Positions 36,513-45,166 of a DNA stretch of 64,000 bases are shown here, one piece after another. The DNA is from MPNP01 sp965116235. Lineage in GTDB: Bacteria > Pseudomonadota > Alphaproteobacteria > Rhodobacterales > Rhodobacteraceae. The stretch lies in NCBI GenBank assembly GCA_965116235.1, contig OZ220496.1:1922001-1986000 (forward strand). The letters are read 5' to 3'. Position 1 is the stretch's first letter. Each line of letters begins with the position of its first letter. Position numbers and translations under genes: made by a program. The notes under the pieces were generated by a model. That model was not told the origin of the DNA. It saw only the letters and a list, made by a program, of their open reading frames with translations, and did not search any database.

Positions 36513-38512
36513 GCTGTGGACACGTTTTTTTCCGTGTTCAAGGTGACGTCAGTTTCTGGTTCCTTGTCATTGTGTTCCGACAACTGGTTTCCCTCGTTTT
36601 GTTGCGAAACATCCATGGTTTCGTGTCTCGTGGCCTCAGTCGTTTGGGGTTTTGCAGCCTCGTTTCCCTTTTTTCCTACCCCAATTGATACATCAATGAG
36701 GCTGTTAAGCTCCTTGAGTTTCTTCATGTAGACGTCGTTTTCCTCGTTTGGGACTTTGGGGTTCCAGACCGCGGCGAGTTCCTTGGTAATATGCCTTGAA
36801 TATTCAAAAAATATGTTGGCTCGAACGCCAGCTTCCTCGTGCGGCACTCCCAATTTTTCGACAACACTGCGTCCGGCACGGAGCGCACTGTCAAAGACTT
36901 CTCGAACAATTTCGCTGGCTCCCGCCTTGTACAGTTCGAAAACATGGTTTCTGTCTATTGCTCGAGCCACGATGAACAAGTCGGGGCGCTTGCGTCTTGC
37001 GTAGGACACAATTTCGGTGATCTCCTGACGCCGATCGATGGCCACGACAAGAACCGTGGCTTCGGATAGGCCCGCGGCTTCCAGCAATTCGGGCCTGGAT
37101 GGATCGCCAAGGTAGGCCTTGTGTCCAAGCAAGCGCACTTTTTTCACGGCGGAGAAGTTGTTGTCCAGTATGACCGGATTATGACCGGAGGCCGTGACAA
37201 ACTCATTGACGGCTTCACCAAACCGACCGACCCCGGCGATAATGATCGGACCAACTTCAGGATTGTCCTGAGTCAGCTGTTCTTCCTGGTTTCCCATTCG
37301 GCGGACTATGTAATCAAAGGCGATGAACAGGGCTGGCGTCAGTGCCATTGACATTGTGACCACCAAGGTCAGTATTTCCTGATGAGAACTTGTGATCACT
37401 CCAGTCTGCAACATGAAGACAAGCAAAACCAGGCTGAATTCACCAGCCTGTGCCAGTCCCAAAACGAATAGCCAGCGATTGCGCCCGACAATCTTGAATG
37501 CGAAGGTCAATGCATACAGGACCAGAACTTTGGCGGCAATGACGCCTAAAGCGAGGCCAAAAACGGAGAAAAAATTTTCGAACAGGGTCAAAAAATTGAT
37601 GCCGGAGCCGACAGTGATGAAGAACAGGCCAAGCAGAAGCCCCTTAAAGGGCTCGATGTGTGAACGCATCTCATGACGAAACTCCGAAGTGGCCAAGACG
37701 ACCCCAGCCAAAAAGGTTCCCAGCGCTGGCGAGAAGCCGACTACCGTCATCAACAGGGATGCAAACACAATGACGAACAAGGTTGCAGCCATTGATATTT
37801 CGGTCAGTCCGGACGAGGTGATGTAATGGAAGAAGGGACGAACGACGAAATACCCGAAGGCAATGATCATGCCAATGCACACCAAGGTCAATCCCGCGCT
37901 GCCCCAAGGTGGGAGTTGCTCAATGAAGGCCATGGGTATGTCCAGAGCCTCTTGACCATGCTGATCACTGGCACTGTCGGTTTCGGGCACATTGGTTGTA
38001 CCTCCGGCCAAAAGAGGTATGATGATGAGCATAGGGATGAATGCCACGTCTTGGGTCAAGAGGACCGACAGGGAGTTGCGCCCTCCTTCGGTTTGGGTCA
38101 GGCCTTTTTCTGACAAGGTCTGCAGCACCATGGCGGTTGACGACAGAGCAAAGGTCATGCCAAGGGCAATGCAAGTTCCCCAGCCCAGATCCAGCAGCCG
38201 GAACAACAGGGCAAGCACAAAGGTCGACAGGCCAATCTGGAGGCCGCCTAAGCCAATGAGTTTGTCGCGCATTCGCCAAAGCTCTCTGGGTTCAATCTCC
38301 AGACCGATGACAAAGAGAAGCAGAATGATGCCTATCTCAGCCACACCGTGAAAATCGGAGGCCCCAAAGCCAAAAAGCAGATAAATCTGCCCAATTATCA
38401 CACCGGCAACTATATAACCCAAGACCGATCCCAGCCCGATGCGCTTGGCGACCGGAACGGCTACGACGGCTGCGGCAAGGTATATCGTCGCCTGGACCAA
38501 AAAGTTATTCAT
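36509..38512 (-). CDS. Kef-type monovalent cation:proton antiporter with TrkA-N domain
   Basis: 667 residues. The first 400 are a CPA2 antiporter domain with about a dozen helices (VLGYIVAGVIIG, VVGFSPALGTFLAGVVLA). Residues about 420-540 are a TrkA-N/RCK domain with IIAGVGRFGEAVNEF and LGDPSRPELLEAAGL. The C-terminal tail is Asn/Glu/Thr-rich and likely disordered. It would exchange potassium for protons at the inner membrane. The start overlaps the stop of the Lrp regulator (ATGAATAA), so the two are coupled. Confidence 0.92.
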   Translation of the reverse strand: MNNFLVQATIYLAAAVVAVPVAKRIGLGSVLGYIVAGVIIGQIYLLFGFGASDFHGVAEIGIILLLFVIGLEIEPRELWRMRDKLIGLGGLQIGLSTFVLALLFRLLDLGWGTCIALGMTFALSSTAMVLQTLSEKGLTQTEGGRNSLSVLLTQDVAFIPMLIIIPLLAGGTTNVPETDSASDQHGQEALDIPMAFIEQLPPWGSAGLTLVCIGMIIAFGYFVVRPFFHYITSSGLTEISMAATLFVIVFASLLMTVVGFSPALGTFLAGVVLATSEFRHEMRSHIEPFKGLLLGLFFITVGSGINFLTLFENFFSVFGLALGVIAAKVLVLYALTFAFKIVGRNRWLFVLGLAQAGEFSLVLLVFMLQTGVITSSHQEILTLVVTMSMALTPALFIAFDYIVRRMGNQEEQLTQDNPEVGPIIIAGVGRFGEAVNEFVTASGHNPVILDNNFSAVKKVRLLGHKAYLGDPSRPELLEAAGLSEATVLVVAIDRRQEITEIVSYARRKRPDLFIVARAIDRNHVFELYKAGASEIVREVFDSALRAGRSVVEKLGVPHEEAGVRANIFFEYSRHITKELAAVWNPKVPNEENDVYMKKLKELNSLIDVSIGVGKKGNEAAKPQTTEATRHETMDVSQQNEGNQLSEHNDKEPETDVTLNTEKNVSTA

Positions 38513-38984
38513 TTCGTTTCGGGCTTTCAGGCAAGGGGAGAGACATATCGATTTTGGGCTGTTTCATGACGATTTGATTTTCTATCTTGCTGACACTTTC
38601 GTGCTCAAGGAGTGTTTCATAGAGCAGTTCGTTCAATTGGTTGATGTCCCGGCAGAACAACCGAATAAGGTAATCGGGATCTCCGTTTAACTGCCAGATG
38701 CCGACGATCGCGGGTATTTCAGTGGCGAATTGCTCGAATGCCTGCCTGAGTGAGTTCTTTTGGTTCAGCAAGGTCACTTCGGCAAAAGATTGGACGTTCA
38801 AACCCAATTGCTGGGGGTTCAGAAGGGCGGAAAATTTCGCAATATACCCCTGAGCCTCAAGTTTATGGCGTCGCCGAGTGACTTGAGATGCCGACAGATT
38901 GACCCTCAGACCCAATTCTTGAGCCGTAACCAGAGCATCATCCTGGATGGCCTTCAGAATTTGCTGATCGGTGTTGCTTAACAT
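38505..38984 (-). CDS. Lrp/AsnC-family transcriptional regulator
   Basis: 159 residues. The N-terminal helix-turn-helix is TAQELGLRVNLSASQVTRRRHKLEAQGYI, followed by the RAM effector domain (IVGIWQLNGDPDYLIRLFCR). It is coupled to the antiporter gene and divergent from the reductive dehalogenase. It may act on either; the ligand is unknown. Confidence 0.92.
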   Translation of the reverse strand: MLSNTDQQILKAIQDDALVTAQELGLRVNLSASQVTRRRHKLEAQGYIAKFSALLNPQQLGLNVQSFAEVTLLNQKNSLRQAFEQFATEIPAIVGIWQLNGDPDYLIRLFCRDINQLNELLYETLLEHESVSKIENQIVMKQPKIDMSLPLPESPKRNE

Positions 38985-39224
38985 GCACCCATAATAACAG
39001 ATAATTGAAAATTATGCAATGATAATGCAAAATATCATATAATTATAACATAATGTTGCAAATTATGACCGAACCATATAGGAAGGGGCAAGGTATATGC
39101 ATCCGCGGCCAACTGCCCGGGCGATCGGCACGATGAAGAATTCGCTTCTTGATGGTTGCAAATGACCGCTCCGGTTGCGTAAGATCGATCTTGCTTTGCG
39201 TATTTGCGGTTTTCAAAAGCTAAC
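38985..39224. promoter_or_regulatory. AT-rich divergent region between lrp-like and dehalogenase genes
   Basis: The part next to the regulator (39000-39070) repeats a TTGCA/TGCAA theme: ATTATGCAATGATAATGCAA and ATGTTGCAAATTATGA, separated by runs of A/T. Lrp-type proteins bind such phased AT-rich sites. Autoregulation and control of the dehalogenase are plausible but inferred. Confidence 0.45.
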
Positions 39225-42200
39225 ATGAGATTGTTCTCGACCCGAGACAGGCCATTTCATTTGGGTCCATTTCCCTTGGAAAGGCTGGCTCGAGTGCCGT
39301 CTGTTCCGGATATATCGGCTGTTCCTGAGACCGAAGTTGTCAACTTTGACAGCGATAATCCCTTGTCCATCTCACCTGCAATTGCCCGCTTTGTTGCCCT
39401 GCTTGACACAGTTCGAGATGGACATACGAATCCCGTCAGGGCCCAAATCCCCGAGAACTTACAGAAGCGGGCCGAGCATTTGAAGGCTGCAAGTTACTAT
39501 TTTGATGCGTCAATGGTTGGGATATGCGCCCTGGATGATGCCCATCGTCTGGATACTCCCCGATACAATCCGATGATCGATGGAATACGAGAAGAGCTGG
39601 AAGCCGGCCAGCCATCGACCTACGCGGCCGGAGTTGATGCCATCTATGCCGACATTCTTGAGGCAACCAAGAAAAGCTACGGTTCGGTAGACCATCATAC
39701 CCATGCCGTGATCATGCTGGTCGAATTTACCCGAGATCCCAGACCCAAAGAGCCGGGAACCGAGTGGATAACGAACACCCAGCCCGAGCGAGCGGCATTG
39801 CTGACAGCCAATGCTGCGGTTGTCATTGCAAACTATCTGAGATTGATGGGATACTCCGCCCGAAGCCATTCCGTGACAACCACTGATGTCGACCTGAACA
39901 GATTGGCCGTTTCAAGCGGCTTGTGTTACTTGCAGAATGGACGGCTCGTAAATCCATTTGTTGGCAGAAGATTTGGATTGGCTGCCGTGACCACTAGCTT
40001 GAAACTCATGCCGGACCAGCCCTTGATGTGTGATGCGCGGGGCAAGGTCCCCATGAGTGGACAACTGTCTTGGAAACTCGGTCGGGGTACTCACAAAAGC
40101 GATAAAACGGCAATACCGTTTCAACACCGGGAGTTTCGGTTGGGGCCCTTTCCGTTTGAGACTCTCAAGAGAGTTGATCGTCCGACAACTTTCATTGATG
40201 AAGTCCGAGTGCCGAGATTCCCCAAACGGGCCGATTTCTTTGCTCGAGCTCTGTTTGGGGACATGGGCAAGTCCGTTCAGGAAGCGGCGAGGGGCGGATA
40301 TTATGTGATGAAAAGCCCTATTGGAGCTTGTGCTCGAAGAGCTCTTGGGGCTCTGTTGCTACTGCAGTTCGGGGACGCCCGAAACCCGGTGAGGGATGAA
40401 GCGACCGACCCCGTGCGGAATGCCGACAACATCAAGGCGGCATGCTACTACCTGACAACGGATGCCGTTGGTCTGTCGCGGGTACCAGATTGGGCATACT
40501 ACTCGCATGATGCCGGGGGCAATGAACTCAAACCCTATCATGACAACTCGGTTTCGATGCTGTTCGATCAGGGTTTTGATACAATGGAGGGAGCTTCGGG
40601 GGATGATTGGATTTCTGTAGCCCAGTCCATGCGGGCCTATCTCCGTTTTTCACTTATCGGGGGCGTTATCGCGGAACACATAAGACGAATGGGGTATTCG
40701 GCCCGTGTTCACTCGGTCCTCGACAGTGAAGTTCTGCAACCCCCTTTGTTGTTGCTGTCCGGTTTGGGTGAAGTGAGTCGGATTGGCGAAGTCATCCTGA
40801 ATCCTTACCTCGGCCCAAGGCTGAAATCAGGTGCCGTTACCACTTCCATGCCCATGGTACACGACAAGCCAATAGACTTTGGGCTGCAAAAGTTCTGCAA
40901 CTCGTGCAACAAATGCGCCCGAGAGTGTCCTTCGGGAGCAATTACGGCGGGTCCAAAGCTCATGTATAACGGTTACGAGATTTGGAAATCGGATGCCGAA
41001 AAGTGTGCCCGCTACCGTCTGACCAATACTGCTGGCGGGATGTGCGGTCGTTGCATGAAAACCTGCCCCTGGAACCTTGAGGGGCTTTTTGCAGAGACTC
41101 CGTTCCGATGGGTTGCCTCCAACATACCTCAGCTGGCCAAGCCATTGGCCAAACTCGATGATCTTGTTGACCGAGGCAGCATCAACAAGATCAAGAAGTG
41201 GTGGTGGGATATTGAACTGGACAGAAATACCGGTGGCTACGTTGAGGCTCAGGCGACAAATGAACGAGGGCTGACAAAAGATCTTGACCTCAAGTACGAG
41301 GATCAGACGCTTGCAGTATACCCAGCCGATGCAATGCCTAAACCCTATCCAATAGTCCACCTGCTCGACCGGGAAGAAGGAATCAGGCGTTACAGGGAGA
41401 TGCTCACTCCTGATGAGTACAAGGAAAGACTGAAGCAAGACAGGACGGAAGGGCTGGCCCCGCCGGTGAGTCCACCCGATGACAATCCGCCGGTTTTTCA
41501 GGTCGAGGTTACCGATCGAGAGGACTATTCCCAAGATTTGTTCAAGGTCGAGTTGAAACGGACCGACCGGAATGAACTTCCGGAGTTTACCCCAGGCTCT
41601 CACATTGACGTAGTGGTCGCCCCCGAATTTCAGCGCCAATTCTCCTTGGCCGGGGATCCAGGCGACAATTCGAAGTACATTTTGGCTGTCCAGAATGAGG
41701 TGGACGGCCGGGGCGGATCGAACCTGATGTATCGGATCTTTCGGAAGGGGCGAAAGACTAGCATATCAATTCCAAGAAATCACTTTGAGCTTGATGAACA
41801 TGGCTGCCGATATTTTCTGATGGGTGGCGGGATTGGGGTTACACCCTTGATAGCCATGGCACACCGGCTTCACGCGATCGGCAAGGAATTTACCTTGCAC
41901 TACAGCATGAGAAACCATCGGCAATACGCCTTTTCTAAGGAACTTTCAGGTTACAGCTGGTCACAGAAGGTGATTGCGTATCCATCAGACTTGAACCGGC
42001 GTATCGACTTTGATGCGGTGATACCCGATTTTGAGGATGGTTTCAAACTTTACACCTGCGGCAGTGAACGGTATATGGATGCGGTTTGGAAGTACGCCTT
42101 GGACAAAAGTTGGCCGGAAGATTCGCTGGCACGCGAATTCTTTGTTGTGCCCGAACCCCCTGAACGAGAAAACTTTGAATTCAAGCTGGAGCTGGCACGT

Positions 42201-42440
42201 TCGGGCAAGGTTCTTACAGTAAAACCGGAGGAGACCGCGCTTGATGTCCTGACTCGGAATGGCATATTCATCGACACAAAATGCTCGGATGGAATCTGCG
42301 GCGTCTGTCATGTCAACGTGATTGACGGCGAGATTGAACATCGGGACTATGTCTTGTCCTCAAGCGAGAAGAAAACCAAGATGCTTGTATGTTGCTCCCG
42401 GGCGGCTCAAGAAGAGGGGCGGGTAGTTGTTGACCTGTGA
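39225..42440 (+). CDS. Catabolic reductive dehalogenase fused to an NAD(P)H reductase (BhbA/NpRdhA type)
   Basis: About 1071 residues from the ATG at 39225. The first 290 residues and residues about 300-560 are two related RdhA-like (queG-fold) halves; both carry FxLGPFPxExLxRV and MGYSAR.HSV. The second is followed by two cluster motifs, CNSCNKCARECPSGA and GGMCGRCMKTCPWNLEG. From about residue 740 there is a phthalate-dioxygenase-reductase-like part: FMN binding (RQFSLAG), NAD binding (FLMGGGIGVTPLIAMAHRL) and a plant-type [2Fe-2S] site CSDGICGVC with LVCCSRA. There is no Tat signal, so it is cytoplasmic and self-sufficient, as in aerobic BhbA, which removes halogen from phenols. The substrate is not readable. 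Cobalamin genes lie 2.7 kb upstream. Confidence 0.88.
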   Translation: MRLFSTRDRPFHLGPFPLERLARVPSVPDISAVPETEVVNFDSDNPLSISPAIARFVALLDTVRDGHTNPVRAQIPENLQKRAEHLKAASYYFDASMVGICALDDAHRLDTPRYNPMIDGIREELEAGQPSTYAAGVDAIYADILEATKKSYGSVDHHTHAVIMLVEFTRDPRPKEPGTEWITNTQPERAALLTANAAVVIANYLRLMGYSARSHSVTTTDVDLNRLAVSSGLCYLQNGRLVNPFVGRRFGLAAVTTSLKLMPDQPLMCDARGKVPMSGQLSWKLGRGTHKSDKTAIPFQHREFRLGPFPFETLKRVDRPTTFIDEVRVPRFPKRADFFARALFGDMGKSVQEAARGGYYVMKSPIGACARRALGALLLLQFGDARNPVRDEATDPVRNADNIKAACYYLTTDAVGLSRVPDWAYYSHDAGGNELKPYHDNSVSMLFDQGFDTMEGASGDDWISVAQSMRAYLRFSLIGGVIAEHIRRMGYSARVHSVLDSEVLQPPLLLLSGLGEVSRIGEVILNPYLGPRLKSGAVTTSMPMVHDKPIDFGLQKFCNSCNKCARECPSGAITAGPKLMYNGYEIWKSDAEKCARYRLTNTAGGMCGRCMKTCPWNLEGLFAETPFRWVASNIPQLAKPLAKLDDLVDRGSINKIKKWWWDIELDRNTGGYVEAQATNERGLTKDLDLKYEDQTLAVYPADAMPKPYPIVHLLDREEGIRRYREMLTPDEYKERLKQDRTEGLAPPVSPPDDNPPVFQVEVTDREDYSQDLFKVELKRTDRNELPEFTPGSHIDVVVAPEFQRQFSLAGDPGDNSKYILAVQNEVDGRGGSNLMYRIFRKGRKTSISIPRNHFELDEHGCRYFLMGGGIGVTPLIAMAHRLHAIGKEFTLHYSMRNHRQYAFSKELSGYSWSQKVIAYPSDLNRRIDFDAVIPDFEDGFKLYTCGSERYMDAVWKYALDKSWPEDSLAREFFVVPEPPERENFEFKLELARSGKVLTVKPEETALDVLTRNGIFIDTKCSDGICGVCHVNVIDGEIEHRDYVLSSSEKKTKMLVCCSRAAQEEGRVVVDL

Positions 42441-42914
42441 CGGGATGGGCTTGTCAAATGTTTGGTCGGTTGTCCAGCCCATCCATGCTGCGATAGACAC
42501 GATCCGGATGATCGGTCATCGTGCCACGATCATAACATTCGCATACGATGATCCGCTTGGACAGGGGCTAGGCAATCTGAGTCAGCATCAGTTCATGGAT
42601 GATGCGGGTGACACTTATGTACTAGGCACCCCCAAGATGCAAGATCTTCTGCCGGACCCTGTCGCGGATGCGCATGAACTGCACGATCTGGGTCTTGATG
42701 CGTCCCGCAGGCATTTTCTTGCGACGAACGAACATGAAGAGAGAACAGGGCCAGAATCGGGCTTGCTAATCTCTTTTACAAGGATGCTCCAAACCCCCTT
42801 GGAGGCCTGAGACGGCACTTAAAGTGCTGCTATAGTTGGGTCTTCAACTTTCAGGCAAGACAAAACCGTCTGAAGTCGGGAGCTATCCACACGCCTGAGG
42901 CCATACCTTCTCAA
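42441..42914. other. Stretch between dehalogenase and higA with a transposase remnant
   Basis: About 470 bp. Besides the remnant at 42622-42735 no gene is supported. A plus-strand frame at 42427-42810 has no recognisable pattern. Confidence 0.5.
42622..42735 (-). pseudogene. Remnant of a transposase N-terminus (IS1634-like)
   Basis: 37 codons from the ATG at 42735: MFVRRKKMPAGRIKTQIVQF then RDRVRQKILHLGGA and a stop. This resembles the start of IS1634/IS4-type transposases (MF[VI]R.KK, QIV, R[VI]RQ..L..LG). No catalytic part is found nearby. Confidence 0.4.
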
Positions 42915-43238
42915 TCAAACCAGCCTAGGCTGATCCCCTTGCTTTCGTTCTGCAAAACTTGTGCGCGTGGGCAGCTTTTCGATAGCTGCGCCGGTCTTCT
43001 GATGGGCCACGGCCAGATCGAATTGAGCTTGCAGATTAGTCCAAAACTGTGTGTCAGTTCCAAACCAGTGGCCAAAGCGTAAAGCTGTGTCGCCGGTGAT
43101 GGTGCAATGGCCGCCAATGATTTGCAAGACAGAGTCTACGGGCACGTCGATCTGATTGGCGAATTCGGTGAGAGTGATGCCGAGCTCATCGAGTTCGTCT
43201 TTGAGAATCAAGCCGGGATGTACCGTACGTTTGAACAT
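42915..43238 (-). CDS. higA: HigA-like antitoxin (XRE family)
   Basis: 107 residues from the ATG at 43238 (MFKRTVHPGLILKDELDELG). The helix-turn-helix TLTEFANQIDVPVDSVLQII is the XRE part, and HPGLILKDEL with WTNLQAQFDLAVAHQK is typical of HigA/VapI antitoxins. It neutralises HigB and represses the pair. Here its frame is open upstream into higB without a stop, so a HigB(C-terminal)-HigA fusion from 43397 is also possible. Confidence 0.85.
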   Translation of the reverse strand: MFKRTVHPGLILKDELDELGITLTEFANQIDVPVDSVLQIIGGHCTITGDTALRFGHWFGTDTQFWTNLQAQFDLAVAHQKTGAAIEKLPTRTSFAERKQGDQPRLV

Positions 43239-43535
43239 GGCTTTCTTCGTTTCCTTTAGTGCTACGATTTCAACGCTGAATGGCCCGGGATCCGTGTCAG
43301 GCCAGATGAAACAGATACGCCATTGTCGGTTGATACGAATGGAGTATTGTCTTGCCCTATCGCCACGAACCACCTCAAGCCTGTTGTTACGCATCATCCG
43401 AAGATCATCAAGAGACCTTGCCGCGTTGAGAACAGCGAGCCGCCGCTCTGCTTAATCAACAAAACTCTGGAAAGTTTTCACCAACTCACCGTTCGCAAAT
43501 TGCTCGGTCTTTTTGTCTCTGTAACCCAAGATCAC
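43239..43535 (-). pseudogene. higB: HigB-like toxin, broken by a nonsense codon
   Basis: From GTG at 43535: VILGYRDKKTEQFANGELVK then TFQSFVD and TAA (43452-43454). The same frame continues AERRLAVLNAARSLDDLR and GDRARQYSIRINRQWRICF, the conserved RelE-like body of HigB. HigB homologues carry Gln where the TAA stands (DQAERRL), so one C-to-T change explains it. The usual stop after VEIV is missing too, so the frame runs into higA. The toxin is probably inactive while the antitoxin is kept. Confidence 0.82.
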
Positions 43536-43778
43536 TGGTGTTCGCCAAGATAGCAAATTTGGCACTTCATGTCAAGTGTCACGGGCTGCTTTACAACAAT
43601 TCTCCTAAGGATATGATCGATCGAAGCGAGATAGATTGGCACTGATCAGGAGGTTTCTTGAAGATTTCTCGGGACAAATACTGGCCGTTTTGAGTCCTGT
43701 TTCGCCGCTGGTCACCTGTTTCGGCCCACGGCTTGGCTACAATCGGCTTTCGTCCGCGAATTTTGGCCCGTTTCGTTC

Positions 43779-44816
43779 CTATTCGCCGTTCTGTTCGTCT
43801 TGAATGCGCTGGTCAAGCAATCGGCGGAACAACTGAGCTCCAGCATCAAGACCCAGGTTCAGGTTTGGAGTGGTCTTGTGCGACATGCCCTTGTGCACGG
43901 CAACGAGAATGTCCCGGTCTTCTTCAAAGGCCATGTAGGCCCCATCATTCATCTGCCTTGATATGGTGTCGACGTCTGGGTCCGTGTTGCGATGCTGGAA
44001 CCAGATATACCGCGTTTGCTCTCCATTGATAGGGGTCATGAAATTGTAGGAAATGTTGACAAACGTTTCTGGAACGGGCATCTTGCCCTTGCCACCGGTC
44101 CCGACAGGGGTGTATACCGACTTGTTGAGTCCAATTGCCGGAAAGCACATTTCATAGTGCTGCAGTCGGTCACAGGAGCCTTCAAACTTGACAAGGCCAG
44201 CATAATAGGGAGACGGCATTTTGCCACTTATCCACCGCGAGACGATCACGCCCCGAGGAGTCTTCTCGACCTCTAGGGGCTGATCCTCGGTGCCGGCGCC
44301 GGCAAAAGAGGTTACATGTACCCACGCCACATGGCTCGGATCCAGAAGGTTGTCGGCAATCCAGAGGTAGTTGCAGTCGATGTCAAGCACGCCCCCGTCG
44401 GTGCAGCCCCATTGCGGATTGTCAAAATTCTCAATCGGGAAAATCAAGTCGGGATCGGCCAAGTCGGGGTCACCCATCCAGATCCACAATAATCTGTAGC
44501 GGTCTTCGACGGGATAGGATTTCACTCGCGCTCGCCGGGGAATGCTGTCGGGCTGGGTTGGGGCTGCAACACATGCACCCGAGCAGTCAAAAGTCAGGCC
44601 ATGATAGCCGCACTCGACGCTATCATTCTTGATACGCCCCATGGAAAGAGGGACTTTCCTGTGCGGACAGGCATTCTCAAGGGCCACGGGAGTGCCATCC
44701 GTTTTTCGGTAAAACACGATGCTCTCGTCGAGATAAGTCTCGGCCTTGAGTTCATGCTTGAAGTCTTTGCTCCAGCCGGCAACATACCAAGCGTTTCTTA
44801 AGAACATCTGTTTCAC
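43779..44816 (-). CDS. Rieske non-haem iron oxygenase (VanA/NdmA-like)
   Basis: 345 residues. The N-terminal Rieske cluster is CPHRKVPLSMG with CGYHGLTF. The mononuclear iron site is DNLLDPSHVAWVH (D-x-x-H-x4-H type). This is the single-component-alpha type that removes O- or N-methyl groups (vanillate demethylase, caffeine demethylase, dicamba demethylase). It needs outside electrons; the Rieske ferredoxin 32 bp upstream in the same unit is the likely donor. The substrate is unknown; sarcosine oxidase nearby suggests a methylated nitrogen compound. Confidence 0.88.
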   Translation of the reverse strand: MKQMFLRNAWYVAGWSKDFKHELKAETYLDESIVFYRKTDGTPVALENACPHRKVPLSMGRIKNDSVECGYHGLTFDCSGACVAAPTQPDSIPRRARVKSYPVEDRYRLLWIWMGDPDLADPDLIFPIENFDNPQWGCTDGGVLDIDCNYLWIADNLLDPSHVAWVHVTSFAGAGTEDQPLEVEKTPRGVIVSRWISGKMPSPYYAGLVKFEGSCDRLQHYEMCFPAIGLNKSVYTPVGTGGKGKMPVPETFVNISYNFMTPINGEQTRYIWFQHRNTDPDVDTISRQMNDGAYMAFEEDRDILVAVHKGMSHKTTPNLNLGLDAGAQLFRRLLDQRIQDEQNGE

Positions 44817-44848
44817 TTTCCTGTCAATTTAAGTCATTCGATGAGGCT

Positions 44849-45166
44849 TTACCGGCAAATCTGAACCATTCCGCCTGAGACTCGGGCGGCAAGCATCTTG
44901 AGTTTGCGTGTTGCCGGTGCGGCCAGCGGAGTGCCGGTTCGGGCATCAAACAGACCCTGATGCAGGGGGCATTCAATCGTTTTTCCATCAAAGTATCCAT
45001 AACACAGGTTGGCGCCTTGGTGGCTGCATCGGGCCAAGCTAACGAAAACTCCGTCGGCCGTATCATATATTGCAAGATCAAGACTACCCAACTTGGCTGG
45101 GGTCACACCATTTTTCTCGAGGTTGGCAACAGCAATGATGTCAACCCAGGTCTGACTGCGTGCCAT
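44849..45166 (-). CDS. Rieske ferredoxin
   Basis: 105 residues. Cluster ligands are CSHQ and CPLHQG, spaced as in Rieske ferredoxins of ring-hydroxylating systems. It is soluble and cytoplasmic. It lies between the desaturase (ending one base upstream) and the oxygenase, so it can serve either. No ferredoxin reductase is seen in this unit; the reductase part of the dehalogenase at 39225 is 2.4 kb away in another unit. Confidence 0.92.
   Translation of the reverse strand: MARSQTWVDIIAVANLEKNGVTPAKLGSLDLAIYDTADGVFVSLARCSHQGANLCYGYFDGKTIECPLHQGLFDARTGTPLAAPATRKLKMLAARVSGGMVQICR

Noticed and set aside
42427..42810. 127-codon plus-strand frame
   Set aside because: It starts inside the dehalogenase end and runs antisense over a transposase remnant; no pattern.
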